Source: JBDHAC01 sp039588215
GTDB taxonomy: Bacteria; Gemmatimonadota; Gemmatimonadetes; Palauibacterales; Palauibacteraceae
Length of the DNA: 64,000 nt
Assembly: GCA_039588215.1 (NCBI GenBank)
Contig: JBDHAD010000015.1
Coordinates: 1-64,000, forward strand
Direction: 5' to 3'
Part shown: piece by piece, positions 9,363 to 18,140 of the stretch
How the letters are laid out: every line of letters starts with the position of its first letter
Numbering within the stretch: position 1 is the first letter of the stretch
Made by a program: the position numbers and the translations under genes
The notes under the pieces: generated by a model
What the model was told of the DNA's origin: nothing
Seen by the model: only the letters and a program-made list of their open reading frames with translations
Databases searched by the model: none

Positions 9363-9963
9363 CGTTCCGGGCGATGCCGCTCGCGGTCGCAAACGCTGCG
9401 AATGGTCGCTCGGGGATCCCGACATGGTTGTATACCACGACGAGGAGTGGGGCGTGCCCGTGCACGACGACCGGACCCTGTTCGAGTACCTGCTCCTGGA
9501 CTCGTTTCAGGCTGGGCTCAGCTGGGCCGTTATCCTCCGGAAGCGTCCCGCGTTCCGTGAGGCGTTCGCCGACTTCGACCCCGTCCCCATCGCGGAGTTC
9601 GGTGACGTCGAAGTGCGGGAGTTGCTCGAGAACGCCGGAATCGTCCGCAACCGGCAGAAGATCCTGGCCACCATTTCCAACGCTGCGGCGTTCCTCGAGG
9701 TGCAGCGGGAGTTCGGAAGCTTCGACCGCTTCATCTGGCAATTCGTGGGAGGAGCACCGATCCGCAACCGATGGCGCGGTCTGAATGACATCCCGGCCTC
9801 GACCGGGGCGTCCGAGCTGATGAGTCGGGAGCTCAAGCGGCGCGGGTTCGGCTTCGTAGGGCCCACCATCTGCTATGCGTTCATGCAGGGTGCCGGGCTC
9901 GTGAACGACCACGTCGTAGACTGTTTCCGCCATCCGGAGATCGAATCGCTACCGGTCGACTGA
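9349..9963 (+). CDS. tag: DNA-3-methyladenine glycosylase I (start unresolved)
   Basis: Base-excision-repair glycosylase removing 3-methyladenine. The body is unmistakable: YHDEEWGVPVHDD, SFQAGLSWAVILRKR, GFGFVGPTICYAFMQ and GLVNDHVVDCF. Family members bind zinc through an N-terminal Cys, the His of YHD, and the His and Cys of DHVVxC. The first ATG in frame (9424) lies after the N-terminal Cys. That Cys is encoded in frame upstream (RCEWSLGDPD, codons 9394-9423). The frame is open back to 9334 but has no ATG, GTG or TTG there, only ATC 9340 and ATT 9349. I give 9349 as the maximal plausible start; a sequencing or real frameshift after the ATG at 9374 is the alternative. Confidence 0.85.
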   Translation: MLPPDVPGDAARGRKRCEWSLGDPDMVVYHDEEWGVPVHDDRTLFEYLLLDSFQAGLSWAVILRKRPAFREAFADFDPVPIAEFGDVEVRELLENAGIVRNRQKILATISNAAAFLEVQREFGSFDRFIWQFVGGAPIRNRWRGLNDIPASTGASELMSRELKRRGFGFVGPTICYAFMQGAGLVNDHVVDCFRHPEIESLPVD

Positions 9964-10105
9964 GACCAGCCCGCGGCACTCGAGGGATCGAGACCTTACG
10001 GGCCTCCAACCGCGTTCGGCGGTCGGACCAGTCGCGTGGCGTGGCGCAGGAGGGCGTCGCCCGGTATGATCTCGGGCAGATTGGGATCCAGCCCGGTGTC
10101 GGAGG

Positions 10106-10372
10106 GTGGAATCGCGCCGCTGTCTGCTTGCGGCCGGGCTCCTTTCCATAGCGCAGTTCTTGGGAGCGTTGGGGTGTGGGGGTGAGGAGCCGACAAGACC
10201 GAACATTCTCTCTCCAGATGAAGTACGCTGCGCCGGCCTCGCGCGTCAGACCGGGAGCGACCTCGTGTATGTCCACCACGCGGTGGTCCGACGCCGAATC
10301 GACTATTGCCACTCGGCTGGCGCTTCGCGGACGGCGTACACCGACATCGCGGTTAAACCACTTATTATATGA
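10106..10372 (+). CDS. Possible small lipoprotein (weak)
   Basis: A GTG-initiated 88-codon frame whose first 24 residues look like a lipoprotein leader (LLAAGLLSIAQFLGALGC followed by GGEEPTRPN). The purine run GGAGG abuts the GTG with no spacing, and the second half of the product has no recognisable composition. It may be a relic or chance. Otherwise the 9964-10471 interval has no gene that I can support. Confidence 0.25.
   Translation: MESRRCLLAAGLLSIAQFLGALGCGGEEPTRPNILSPDEVRCAGLARQTGSDLVYVHHAVVRRRIDYCHSAGASRTAYTDIAVKPLII
10341..10368 (+). promoter_or_regulatory. Candidate promoter in an AT-rich island
   Basis: The stretch 10351-10412 is much more AT-rich than its surroundings. CCGACA (10341-10346) and TATTAT (10363-10368) are separated by 16 bases. 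This would start transcription about 95 bases before the CAP-domain gene. The -35 match is only four of six. Confidence 0.3.
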
Positions 10373-10471
10373 ACGTGCATAAACCTAATATCGTAAGCGC
10401 GTTACAATGATCGACGATTGGCGTTGAGAGTCCCCCAACGCCAGGGTCCGACCATTGCACGAGGAGGCGGC

Positions 10472-10948
10472 ATGCGTCGATTTCGTCGTTGCCTCGTCCC
10501 TCTGACCGTCACCGTCGTCCTCGTGCATTTGGGCGGCTGCGGCCGCGTAGCAGCACCGACGGGCCCCACGAGCCCGGTGGCCTCGCTGGTGACGCGCGTG
10601 AACCAACACCGCGGCTCGATTGGGTGTCCGAGCCTCGAGTGGCACGAGCGGCTGGCAGAGGTCGCTCGGTCTCACAGCGAAGACATGGCCACTCGCTCGT
10701 TCTTCGGGCACGTCAATCCTGATGGCGAGTCTCCCTTCGACCGCATGCGACGGTCTGGGATCCGGTGGGCGGGGCCCGCCGGGGAGAACTTGGCGTTTGC
10801 CGGGAGCGACGCGGCCGAGGTTCTGCGCCTGTGGCTGGACAGCGATGGGCACCGGGCCAACCTGGAAGATTGCCGCTATGGCTTCCACGCCGTCGGGCTC
10901 AGCGACGGCTACTGGACGCACTTGTTCCTCGCCGACCCCACAAACTGA
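10472..10948 (+). CDS. CAP (SCP/PR-1-like) domain lipoprotein
   Basis: A 158-residue secreted protein. The N-terminus MRRFRRCLVPLTVTVVLVHL ends at GGC, a plausible lipobox. The CAP domain follows: VNQHRGSIGCPSLEWHERLAEVARSH, then FFGHVNPDGESPFDRM, AGENLAF and WLDSDGHRANLEDC. The His of SFFGHVN, the Glu of GENLAF and the His of SDGHRANL are the usual CAP cavity residues. GAGGAGG at 10461-10467 selects the ATG at 10472 over the longer frame from 10418. Bacterial CAP proteins are extracytoplasmic; their activity is mostly unknown. Confidence 0.9.
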   Translation: MRRFRRCLVPLTVTVVLVHLGGCGRVAAPTGPTSPVASLVTRVNQHRGSIGCPSLEWHERLAEVARSHSEDMATRSFFGHVNPDGESPFDRMRRSGIRWAGPAGENLAFAGSDAAEVLRLWLDSDGHRANLEDCRYGFHAVGLSDGYWTHLFLADPTN

Positions 10949-11144
10949 GCTGGCCGGCCGCTCGGCCATCCGGCGGACCGCCACCCACCTGACGGCATCC
11001 CCGGCCGTCTTCGCCTTCATCCGGAGGACCTTGCCGCTCGAACCTGCTGAACGACTCGCATGCGGGCCGACAGTTCGCAGCATTTGCCACCCCGAAGTGA
11101 CCGTGTAGTATTCGCCGCTTCCTGACCAACGGAAGGAGTCTGCC

Positions 11145-12923
11145 ATGCCGAGATGTGGGGTGCCCTCCCGGGCTCTTTGGCGAATCGGATCATTTCAATC
11201 GGCCGGGTTCGCAACCCTCCTCGCCGCGAGCGCCGGGATCGCGCAACAGCCGCGCACCGAGGTCTTCGACGTGGTGCTCGTCGGCGGGAGCGTGATCGAT
11301 GGCACCGGAAACCCCTGGTTTCGGGCCGATGTGGGAATCAGAGATGGGCGGATTGTCGCCGTCGGGGTGCTCGGGGATGCAGAGACCGGACGCCGTATCG
11401 ATGTTTCCGGTCGGTTCGTGGTCCCGGGATTCATCGACATTCACTCTCACGCCGACGAGGGGCTGGACGCCGAAGGCGCCGACGGAACCCCGGGTGCGCG
11501 CCGCCGCGCGGCACCCAATCTCGTCAGCCAGGGCGTCACCACGGTCGTAGTCAACCAGGACGGACGATCCGCCTGGCCGATCGCTGAACAGCGCGCGAAC
11601 CTCGAGCGCCTGCGCTTTGGCCCGAACACGGCACTCATGGTGGGGCACAATTCGATCCGAGCGATCGCCCTGGGAGACGACTTCCGGCGGCCGGCCACGC
11701 CGGCCGAGACCGACCGGATGCGGGAGATGGTCCGCCAGGCCATGGTGGAAGGCGCCTACGGCCTCTCGGCCGGCTTGGAGTACGTGCCCGGTCGCTGGAG
11801 CACCACGGAAGAGGTCCTGGCGCTTGTCGAGGAGACGGGGCGAGCAGGGGGGCTGTACATCGTGCACGAACGCAGCTCCGGCCAGGATCCGATGTGGTAC
11901 TGGCCCAGCCGCGACCCCCCCGGTCCGCCGACGATGCTTCATACGATCCTGGAGGACATCGAGATCGCCGAGCGCACGGGCGTGACCACGGTGGCCACGC
12001 ATATCAAGGCTCGCGGAGCCAACTTCTGGGGCAGTGGTCGCGCGTTGATTCAGTTGATCGAGCGTGCTCGAGCGCGCGGCGTTCCGATTTGGGCGGACCA
12101 TTACCCCTACAACACGACGGGGAGTGACGGCAGCACCGTTCTTATCCCCGAGTGGTTCATCCGTGACGCTTCGGGGGAGGAACAGCCGCCCCAGACGGAC
12201 TTCGCATTGGCCCTGACGAATGCGTTGACCGATCCCGATCTCGCGCGGGATCTCCGAACGGACATCGCACACGAGATTCAACGTCGTGGCGGCCCCGACA
12301 ACCTGATCGTATTCGAATACCCGGACTCGAGCGCTATCGGCCGGAGTCTCGCTGACCTCGCATCCGCGTCTGGGCTCGACGCCGTTGAGATGGCGATTCG
12401 TCTTCAACTCGAGGGCTTTGCTGACCGACCGGGCGGTGCTCGCATCCGTGGCTTCTCCCTCTCCGAGATCGACGTGGAGGCCTTCGCGGCGCGTCCCTGG
12501 ATAGCGACGGCCTCCGACGCTGGAATCGCGCTCCCGGGCGACGGACCGGTTCACGCGCGCTACTACGGGACGTTCCCCCGCAAGATCTCTCGCTACGCCG
12601 TCGAGCGGGGTGCCCTGCGATTGGAGGACGCGATCCGCTCTGCGACGTCACTTCCCGCTCAGATCCTGGGTATCAAAGACCGTGGCTTGGTTCGGGAGGG
12701 ACTCCAGGCAGACCTGGTCGTGCTTGAGCTCGGGGCGCTGCGAGACCGAGCCACCTTCTTCGAGCCGCACCAGACCGCCGCAGGCGTCGACTACGTGTTG
12801 ATCAACGGTGAGCTGGTCGTCGACCGCGGCGAGCTCACGTACTCTTTGCCCGGTTGGATCCTGACTCCGGAGGGGAACGCGCGAGCCCGAACGGTGGAAG
12901 AAGGGACACGCTCACGAATCTAA
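11145..12923 (+). CDS. Secreted D-aminoacylase-like amidohydrolase
   Basis: A 592-residue member of the N-acyl-D-amino-acid deacylase branch of the amidohydrolase superfamily. After a signal peptide (residues about 15-36, ending AQQ) comes the composite beta domain (DVVLVGGSVIDGTGNPWFRADVGIRDGRI). Metal ligands follow in GFIDIHSHAD. ATHIKARG, WADHYPYNTTGS and ATASDAGIALP are further superfamily motifs, the last carrying the catalytic Asp. The C-terminus has the usual LGIKDRGLVREGLQADLVVL. The substrate is probably N-acylated D-amino acids, with the periplasm as site. It stands alone with intergenic DNA on both sides. Confidence 0.88.
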   Translation: MPRCGVPSRALWRIGSFQSAGFATLLAASAGIAQQPRTEVFDVVLVGGSVIDGTGNPWFRADVGIRDGRIVAVGVLGDAETGRRIDVSGRFVVPGFIDIHSHADEGLDAEGADGTPGARRRAAPNLVSQGVTTVVVNQDGRSAWPIAEQRANLERLRFGPNTALMVGHNSIRAIALGDDFRRPATPAETDRMREMVRQAMVEGAYGLSAGLEYVPGRWSTTEEVLALVEETGRAGGLYIVHERSSGQDPMWYWPSRDPPGPPTMLHTILEDIEIAERTGVTTVATHIKARGANFWGSGRALIQLIERARARGVPIWADHYPYNTTGSDGSTVLIPEWFIRDASGEEQPPQTDFALALTNALTDPDLARDLRTDIAHEIQRRGGPDNLIVFEYPDSSAIGRSLADLASASGLDAVEMAIRLQLEGFADRPGGARIRGFSLSEIDVEAFAARPWIATASDAGIALPGDGPVHARYYGTFPRKISRYAVERGALRLEDAIRSATSLPAQILGIKDRGLVREGLQADLVVLELGALRDRATFFEPHQTAAGVDYVLINGELVVDRGELTYSLPGWILTPEGNARARTVEEGTRSRI

Positions 12924-13130
12924 GCGCGGCGGACTCGCGGTGCTCGCCGGAGGGGCGGCATCGGCCCCCGCCGCAGATTGCGATCTGCAACCGAGACGGC
13001 CCTATGCAAAAACTTTCATGCGCCCGTTTGGGGCCGCGGCGCGCGGAGCGCGCCTAACATCATGTGTCAAAAGGGCGTTACGGAATCCACGAAGAGCTGA
13101 CTCGAGTTGAACGGTTCTTGCACCTGCGAC

Positions 13131-13149
13131 GTTGAAAATCTTGTTCAAC
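13131..13149. repeat. Inverted repeat GTTGAA-N7-TTCAAC
   Basis: A perfect 6-base inverted repeat with a 7-base spacer lies 23 bases before the repeat-protein start. Another GTTGAAC occurs at 13106-13112. It could be an operator or chance. Confidence 0.35.
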
Positions 13150-13171
13150 AATCAAACAGCTACGAGGTCCG

Positions 13172-14119
13172 ATGTTCAACGGGAAGAGAGACACGAGTGA
13201 GTCGCGTATCAAGGACCTGCTGAAGGAGCTGCGGAGCCTAGCTCTCCAGAACCCGGGGGATCCCGCGCTGCGAAGCCACCTCTCCCGCGGACTGTTCAGC
13301 GCTTTGACCTACGTGACCGAGTCGGGCGACCGTGACGAGCGGGACCGGATCGTACAGGAACTCCGCGACCTCGCGGCTGAGCACCCTGAAGACGACGTCG
13401 TGCGAGGCAACCTGGCCCGCGCGCTGTTCAACGCCCTCAATTATGCTCACGCTGAAGACAATCCTGGCGAGCGCGATCGCTCGCTGCAGGAGCTTCGGGC
13501 GCTGGGTGCCGAGCACCCTGGCGACGACGCGGTTCAGGAACACCTGGCGAAGTCCCTCTTCAACTCGCTGAACTACGCGAAGGAAGATGGAGATCTTGCG
13601 ACGCGGGATGCCATCCTCGAGGAGCTACGAGGCATCCACGCGCAGGCGTCCGGCGCGACAGGCGCCCGCCTTCGACTCGCGAAGGGGCTGTTCAACGCGC
13701 TCAGCCACGCGGTAGAAGAGGGCGACCCGACGCGCGCTCGATCGTTGCTTTCGGAGCTGCGTGATCTTTCGGCACAGCATCCCGAGGACTTCGAGATCCG
13801 AGCCAGGTTCTCGAAGGGGCTGGCCACCGTACTCCACCAAACGTGTCAGACACAGGATACAGCAGCTTGCACCGAGTTGTTGGATGAGCTCCGCGAGATT
13901 GCGGGCGCCCACCCCGACCAACTCGTGTTGCGTGAGAGCCTCGCGATGGGGCTCTCCGATACGCTTCAGATCGTCGGAGAAGCGGGCGATCCCGGTCATC
14001 GGGCCGACCTCCTGGAGGAACTTCGCCTCCTCGCTTCCAGTCACCCTGATGTGGAGAGCATTCAGGCCCGTCTCGCTTCGGGCATCGTGAGCGAGCTGAG
14101 CCTGAGCCGCGTGGACTGA
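13172..14119 (+). CDS. 44-residue helical-repeat protein
   Basis: A 315-residue soluble protein made almost entirely of seven tandem repeats with a period of 44 residues. Each begins LLxELRxLAxxHPEDxxVR and continues LAKGLFNALNYAxEEGDxxxR. Repeats 2 to 4 are the best conserved; 5 to 7 are diverged, and repeat 7 is shortened at the C-terminus. Each unit predicts two helices, like TPR or HEAT solenoids, so a protein-binding scaffold is the likely role. There is no signal peptide. It stands alone between intergenic regions of 248 bases upstream and 527 downstream, and a strong hairpin follows the stop. Confidence 0.8.
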   Translation: MFNGKRDTSESRIKDLLKELRSLALQNPGDPALRSHLSRGLFSALTYVTESGDRDERDRIVQELRDLAAEHPEDDVVRGNLARALFNALNYAHAEDNPGERDRSLQELRALGAEHPGDDAVQEHLAKSLFNSLNYAKEDGDLATRDAILEELRGIHAQASGATGARLRLAKGLFNALSHAVEEGDPTRARSLLSELRDLSAQHPEDFEIRARFSKGLATVLHQTCQTQDTAACTELLDELREIAGAHPDQLVLRESLAMGLSDTLQIVGEAGDPGHRADLLEELRLLASSHPDVESIQARLASGIVSELSLSRVD

Positions 14120-14127
14120 TCTCTGTT

Positions 14128-14153
14128 GGGCGGCGGCCTCCGTGCCGCCGCCC
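14128..14153 (+). terminator. Hairpin after the repeat-protein gene
   Basis: A perfect 10-bp GC stem (GGGCGGCGGC / GCCGCCGCCC) with a 6-base loop starts 9 bases after the stop codon. There is no T tract, so it may act as a Rho-assisted or weak intrinsic terminator. Confidence 0.6.
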
Positions 14154-14646
14154 GCAATCCCGTAGATCCGCCTTCATTCCCCGCGCTGCACCGTCGCCTG
14201 TCGCCCATGATGGAGGAAAGCGTCGTACACCGGCACGCGGCCACCTGACGGGTGCAGGCTATCGCGAGTCTGCAACATCGTGCGCCTCCGACACGATCAA
14301 TCGCCGTTAATCCGGGCGACCAGAACTCGGTATCCCATTGCCAAAAAAACGTTTAGGGTGTTCGCTCCGGCTCGCCCGCACCGGGTACGGCCCTTGCTTC
14401 GCTCACAATCCGCCCAGGAACGGGTGGAACCGCGGTTTGGTTACTCGATAAGGTTCCATGCGTCCGTGCATGATGAAGTCCCAGGGTGGATCCCAACTGC
14501 CGTTTACCGGTCGAGGTGTGCAGGCGCCCTCGCCGGCTGGGGGCGCGGGCGCATGGACCTTTTTCCCTACAGACTGGACCGGTGACCCCGGATCCTCGCA
14601 CCCCAGCCGCCCCGTTCATACCTTGGGCGGCCACCGGGGGAAACTG
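14154..14646. other. Gene-free stretch before the TlpA-like gene
   Basis: About 490 bases with no open frame of convincing composition. It contains one A7 run near 14343. No clear promoter pair was found, though it should hold the promoter of the TlpA-like gene. Confidence 0.5.
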
Positions 14647-15231
14647 ATGACACGACACGCTTGGATCGCCATCGCGCTCGGAGCGCTGCTTGTTGCCGGG
14701 GTGTTCGGCCCGATGCTCGTGTCGCGGGACGAAGCGAGCGAGGTGGGCACGAATACCGCCGAGGTTGGAGAAGCGCGGGGCGAGCCGGCGCCGACCATCT
14801 ACTTCGAGACGCTGGAGGGTTCCAGCGCATCGCTGCTCGACTACGCGGGGCGCGTGGTGGTGTTCAACATCTGGGGTACGTGGTGCGCCCCCTGCCGGTA
14901 CGAGATCCCCGAGCTGGCGGAGTTGCACAGCGCCTACGAAGATCGCGGCGCGATCGTGATCGGTCTCGCGATCGACTCCGGAGACCCTGCCCAGATCCGG
15001 GCGTTCGCGGAGCGATATGGCGTCAACTATCCGATTTGGACGTCTACGGGAGCGATCGCCGTATCGGAATTCGGGGCGGTGGGCTACCCCTTCACGTTGG
15101 TCGTGGACCAGGACGGCCGGACCCGAAATCGATACCTGGGACCGCAGACGTTCTCGACCCTCGCGGCGGAACTGGACGTCTTGTTGAGCGCCCCGGTAGG
15201 GGCGCCCGGTACCCCCGAATCAGGTAGCTGA
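14647..15231 (+). CDS. TlpA/ResA-like membrane-anchored thioredoxin
   Basis: A 194-residue extracytoplasmic thiol-disulfide oxidoreductase. One N-terminal helix (residues 5-25) anchors a thioredoxin fold. The active site is WGTWCAPCRYEIPEL, and the cis-Pro region is GAVGYPFTLVVDQDGR. Such proteins reduce apocytochrome c or keep other periplasmic cysteines reduced. The ATG at 14647 is chosen because it gives the anchor immediately, with GGGGGAAA upstream. Its last 12 bases overlap the end of the convergent ABC transporter gene. Confidence 0.9.
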   Translation: MTRHAWIAIALGALLVAGVFGPMLVSRDEASEVGTNTAEVGEARGEPAPTIYFETLEGSSASLLDYAGRVVVFNIWGTWCAPCRYEIPELAELHSAYEDRGAIVIGLAIDSGDPAQIRAFAERYGVNYPIWTSTGAIAVSEFGAVGYPFTLVVDQDGRTRNRYLGPQTFSTLAAELDVLLSAPVGAPGTPESGS

Positions 15232-17037
15232 GCCTCGGGCGCCTTCGGCGACGCGCGCCCGACGGATCGTCCCACCGTTCTCGAACCCCAGCTGCTGCCC
15301 CTGGAACAGTCGGGCATATAGTCCCTCTCGCTTCAGCAACTCGGCGTGAGGCCCTTGCTCGACGATTCGTCCCCTGTCCAACACCAGTAGCCGATCTGCG
15401 CGGGCTGCGGTCCGAAGGCGGTGCGCGATGATGACCGTGGTCCGGCCTCGCATCGCCTGCTCCAACGCCCCCTCCACGAATTGCTCACTCTCGGCGTCCA
15501 GGCTGCTGGTGGCCTCATCGAGGATCATTATCTCGGGCGATTTGAGCAGCACGCGGGCGATCGCGAGTCTCTGCCGTTGCCCCCCCGATAAGCGCACACC
15601 TCGCTGCCCGACTCGCGTATCATACTCATCGGGCAAGCGTCGAATGAACTCCTCCGCGTGGGCCGCGCGGGCTGCGGCCTCGATTTGCTCGTCGCTCGCA
15701 TCCAGCCTCCCATACGCGATGTTCTGGCGGACGGTGCCCGCGAACAGCGGGTGCTCCTGTGGGACGATTCCGACGCTGTCGCGCAAATCCGCGAGAGAAA
15801 AGTGGCGGATGTCGATGCCATGCACCCGGATCACCCCATGCGTCGGGTCCCAGAAGCGTGGGATCAAGGACGCGAACGTGGTCTTCCCGGCTCCGCTCGG
15901 TCCGACGATGGCGACGACCTCGCCGGGCTCGATGCGGAGGTTGACGTCGGTCATGGCCCAGGGCTCCTCCGGGCCGTACCGGAACCAGACGCTCTCGAAC
16001 ACGATTTCGCCGGGCGCTCCGTGAGGCATCGGCTCGGGACGTGCCGGATCCCGAATATCCGCTTCCCGGTCCAGGAGCTCGAAAATGCGCTTGGCCGCGC
16101 CCTGCGCTTCCTGGTACGCACTCCAGAGCGTCGCCAGGGTGGAGATGGCCGCGGCCACCTGAAACGCGTACAGGAGAAACGAGACCATCTGGCCCGCTGT
16201 GATCTGCGCCGTGATGACGAGCCGACCGCCCTGCCACAGAACAAGCACGATGCCGCCGAAGGCGACGAACGTCAGCACGCCGATCAACAGACCTCGCGCC
16301 AGGGCGCGTGATAGAGCCGCTTCCAGCGCATCCCCGATCCGATCGCCGTATCGTGTCCGCTCCTGGTCTTCACGCACGAAGCTCTGCACCACGTCTACCT
16401 GTGCGAACGCCTCTTCGGCCGCAGCGTGCGCGTCGGCGAGACGGTCCTGGACGGTGGTGCTCCGGCGTCGCAGGAAGCGACCGAAGGTGAATCCCAATAG
16501 GACGACGGCCGGTGCCACCGTTAACGTGGTTACCATCAATTGCCAGTGCAGGAGCGACAAGAGCGTGAGCCCGCCGACGAGATACAGCGTCTGCCGCGCT
16601 AGCTCGGCGAGCTGGTGCCCGAGCACGCCCTGGAGGGTGGAGCAGTCCGAGGCCAGCCGGCTGGTCAGCTCGCCCGACGGAGAATCCGCGTGGAATCCGG
16701 GCGACAGCCGGATCAGATGCGAAAAGAGATCGGTGCGGAGCCGTGCGACGACACGCTCACCGGTGGCCCCGAGCAGGTAGGCTTCACCGAAGTTGAGGAC
16801 CCCTTGAACGGCGAACAGCGCCGCCAGCCCGAGCGCGATCTGACCCAGCAGCTCGAGGTTCCGGTTGACGAACGCCGCGTCCATCAGGTATCGGACCACG
16901 AGCGGGAAGGCGAGACCGGTGGCCGTGCTGAGCACGAGGCAGATGGCGGCGCCCGCCAGCGCACCGCGGTGAGGTCGGAGTCGAGGCGCGAGCCTACGGA
17001 GCGTAAACAGGTCGAACTTCGATTCGGCGTTCGGCAT
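15220..17037 (-). CDS. ABC exporter, fused permease/ATPase (MsbA/BmrA type)
   Basis: A 605-residue half-transporter. Residues about 20-310 form the six-helix exporter membrane domain, including the coupling region GELTSRLASDCSTLQ. The nucleotide-binding domain has Walker A GPSGAGKTTFAS, Q-loop IVPQEHPLFAGTV, signature RLSGGQRQRLAIARVLL, Walker B EIMILDEATSSLD and switch His in IIAHRLRT. All catalytic residues are intact, so a homodimer can hydrolyse ATP. The substrate (lipid, drug or peptide) cannot be read from sequence. It is transcribed alone, divergent from ctaA. Confidence 0.93.
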   Translation of the reverse strand: MPNAESKFDLFTLRRLAPRLRPHRGALAGAAICLVLSTATGLAFPLVVRYLMDAAFVNRNLELLGQIALGLAALFAVQGVLNFGEAYLLGATGERVVARLRTDLFSHLIRLSPGFHADSPSGELTSRLASDCSTLQGVLGHQLAELARQTLYLVGGLTLLSLLHWQLMVTTLTVAPAVVLLGFTFGRFLRRRSTTVQDRLADAHAAAEEAFAQVDVVQSFVREDQERTRYGDRIGDALEAALSRALARGLLIGVLTFVAFGGIVLVLWQGGRLVITAQITAGQMVSFLLYAFQVAAAISTLATLWSAYQEAQGAAKRIFELLDREADIRDPARPEPMPHGAPGEIVFESVWFRYGPEEPWAMTDVNLRIEPGEVVAIVGPSGAGKTTFASLIPRFWDPTHGVIRVHGIDIRHFSLADLRDSVGIVPQEHPLFAGTVRQNIAYGRLDASDEQIEAAARAAHAEEFIRRLPDEYDTRVGQRGVRLSGGQRQRLAIARVLLKSPEIMILDEATSSLDAESEQFVEGALEQAMRGRTTVIIAHRLRTAARADRLLVLDRGRIVEQGPHAELLKREGLYARLFQGQQLGFENGGTIRRARVAEGARGSAT

Positions 17038-17174
17038 CTGGCTCCTTGGCTCCCCCCCTTCCGCCGCCTATCTTGCGCGCCCGCCTATCGCCTCAACGCG
17101 GCAACTTCGCACCGGCCGGGAGGCACGCGCAAACTGACCCGACAGGATCCTCGGCGGGTCGGAGGTGGCAATCC

Positions 17175-18140
17175 ATGAATAGCGACGAATCCGGCGAGGG
17201 ACCGCGCACCGGTACTCGCCAGCATGATGCGGGATCGGAACCCGACGGCAACGGTTGGCTGCGGCTCGCGAAGATAGCGACGATCGTCAGCTATCTGCTC
17301 ATAGTTCTCGGGGGGATCGTACGGATCACCGGTTCCGGGCTGGGCTGCGGCGATGACTGGCCGCTGTGCAACGGAAAGCTGATCCCTCCGATGGATCTTC
17401 CCACCCTGATCGAGTACGGGCACCGGCTCGTGGCGGCGGCCGTTTCGATACTCGTCGCGTCACTCGCGGTCTGGGCCTGGCGGCGGCGCACGGCCCCCGG
17501 CTGGAGCCGGCGTGCGCGTCTCGCCACGTGGGCCTTGGGCCTGCTCATCGTACAGGTGTTGCTGGGTGCGGTGACCGTGTGGCTCGAGCTTCCTCCGTGG
17601 TCCGTGATCCTACACCTCGGGACCGCGATGTCGCTCCTCGCCGTCTTGTTGATCGCCGCCCTCGGAAGCCGCACGGGCGTGGCCCCGACGTCGGGTGTGT
17701 CGGGCAGCCGCGGAAGCCTGGCCTGGACGCTGACGGGGCTCGGTGCGGTAGTCGTGCTCCTCGGGGCGCTCGTCGCCAATCTAGACGCAGCCCCCGCCTG
17801 TCAGGGCTTTCCATTGTGCAACGGCCGCTGGCTGCCCGGGCCCAGCTGGCGAGTTCAGCTTCACTGGCTGCACCGGTTCGCCGCGTACGTGCTCATCGCG
17901 GGGAGCCTCACGCTCCCGTGGCTGGCCGCCCGCCTCCGGTCGAGGGGTGGACGCGCCCGTGCGGCGGCCTGGTCCGCAGCGGCGACGGCGCTCGCTCAGT
18001 TGATCGTTGCGGCGGCCATGGTGCTACGCTTCCTGCCCGATGATTTGCGCACCCTTCACGTCGCGCTCGGGACGGCCGTGTTCGCTGCCCTCCTGGCGCA
18101 CGCGTGGCTACAGATGCCGGGGACCCCAACAACCCGCTAG
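17175..18140 (+). CDS. ctaA: Heme A synthase (COX15/CtaA)
   Basis: A 321-residue, eight-helix membrane enzyme converting heme O to heme A for aa3-type cytochrome oxidase. The four heme-binding His are visible in EYGHRL, VILHLGTA, LHWLHRF and LHVALGT. Each half also carries a Cys pair, in GSGLGCGDDWPLCNGK and AACQGFPLCNGR... style loops (first about residues 53-62, second near 215-222), as in Cys-containing bacterial CtaA. GGAGGT at 17161-17166 fixes the ATG at 17175 rather than the longer frame. It ends 4 bases inside the convergent thiolase gene. It implies aerobic respiration. Confidence 0.93.
   Translation: MNSDESGEGPRTGTRQHDAGSEPDGNGWLRLAKIATIVSYLLIVLGGIVRITGSGLGCGDDWPLCNGKLIPPMDLPTLIEYGHRLVAAAVSILVASLAVWAWRRRTAPGWSRRARLATWALGLLIVQVLLGAVTVWLELPPWSVILHLGTAMSLLAVLLIAALGSRTGVAPTSGVSGSRGSLAWTLTGLGAVVVLLGALVANLDAAPACQGFPLCNGRWLPGPSWRVQLHWLHRFAAYVLIAGSLTLPWLAARLRSRGGRARAAAWSAAATALAQLIVAAAMVLRFLPDDLRTLHVALGTAVFAALLAHAWLQMPGTPTTR

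Noticed and set aside
11190..12554. 454-codon open frame on the minus strand
   Set aside because: It is fully antisense to the D-aminoacylase-like gene, which has intact motifs; long antisense frames are expected at this GC content.
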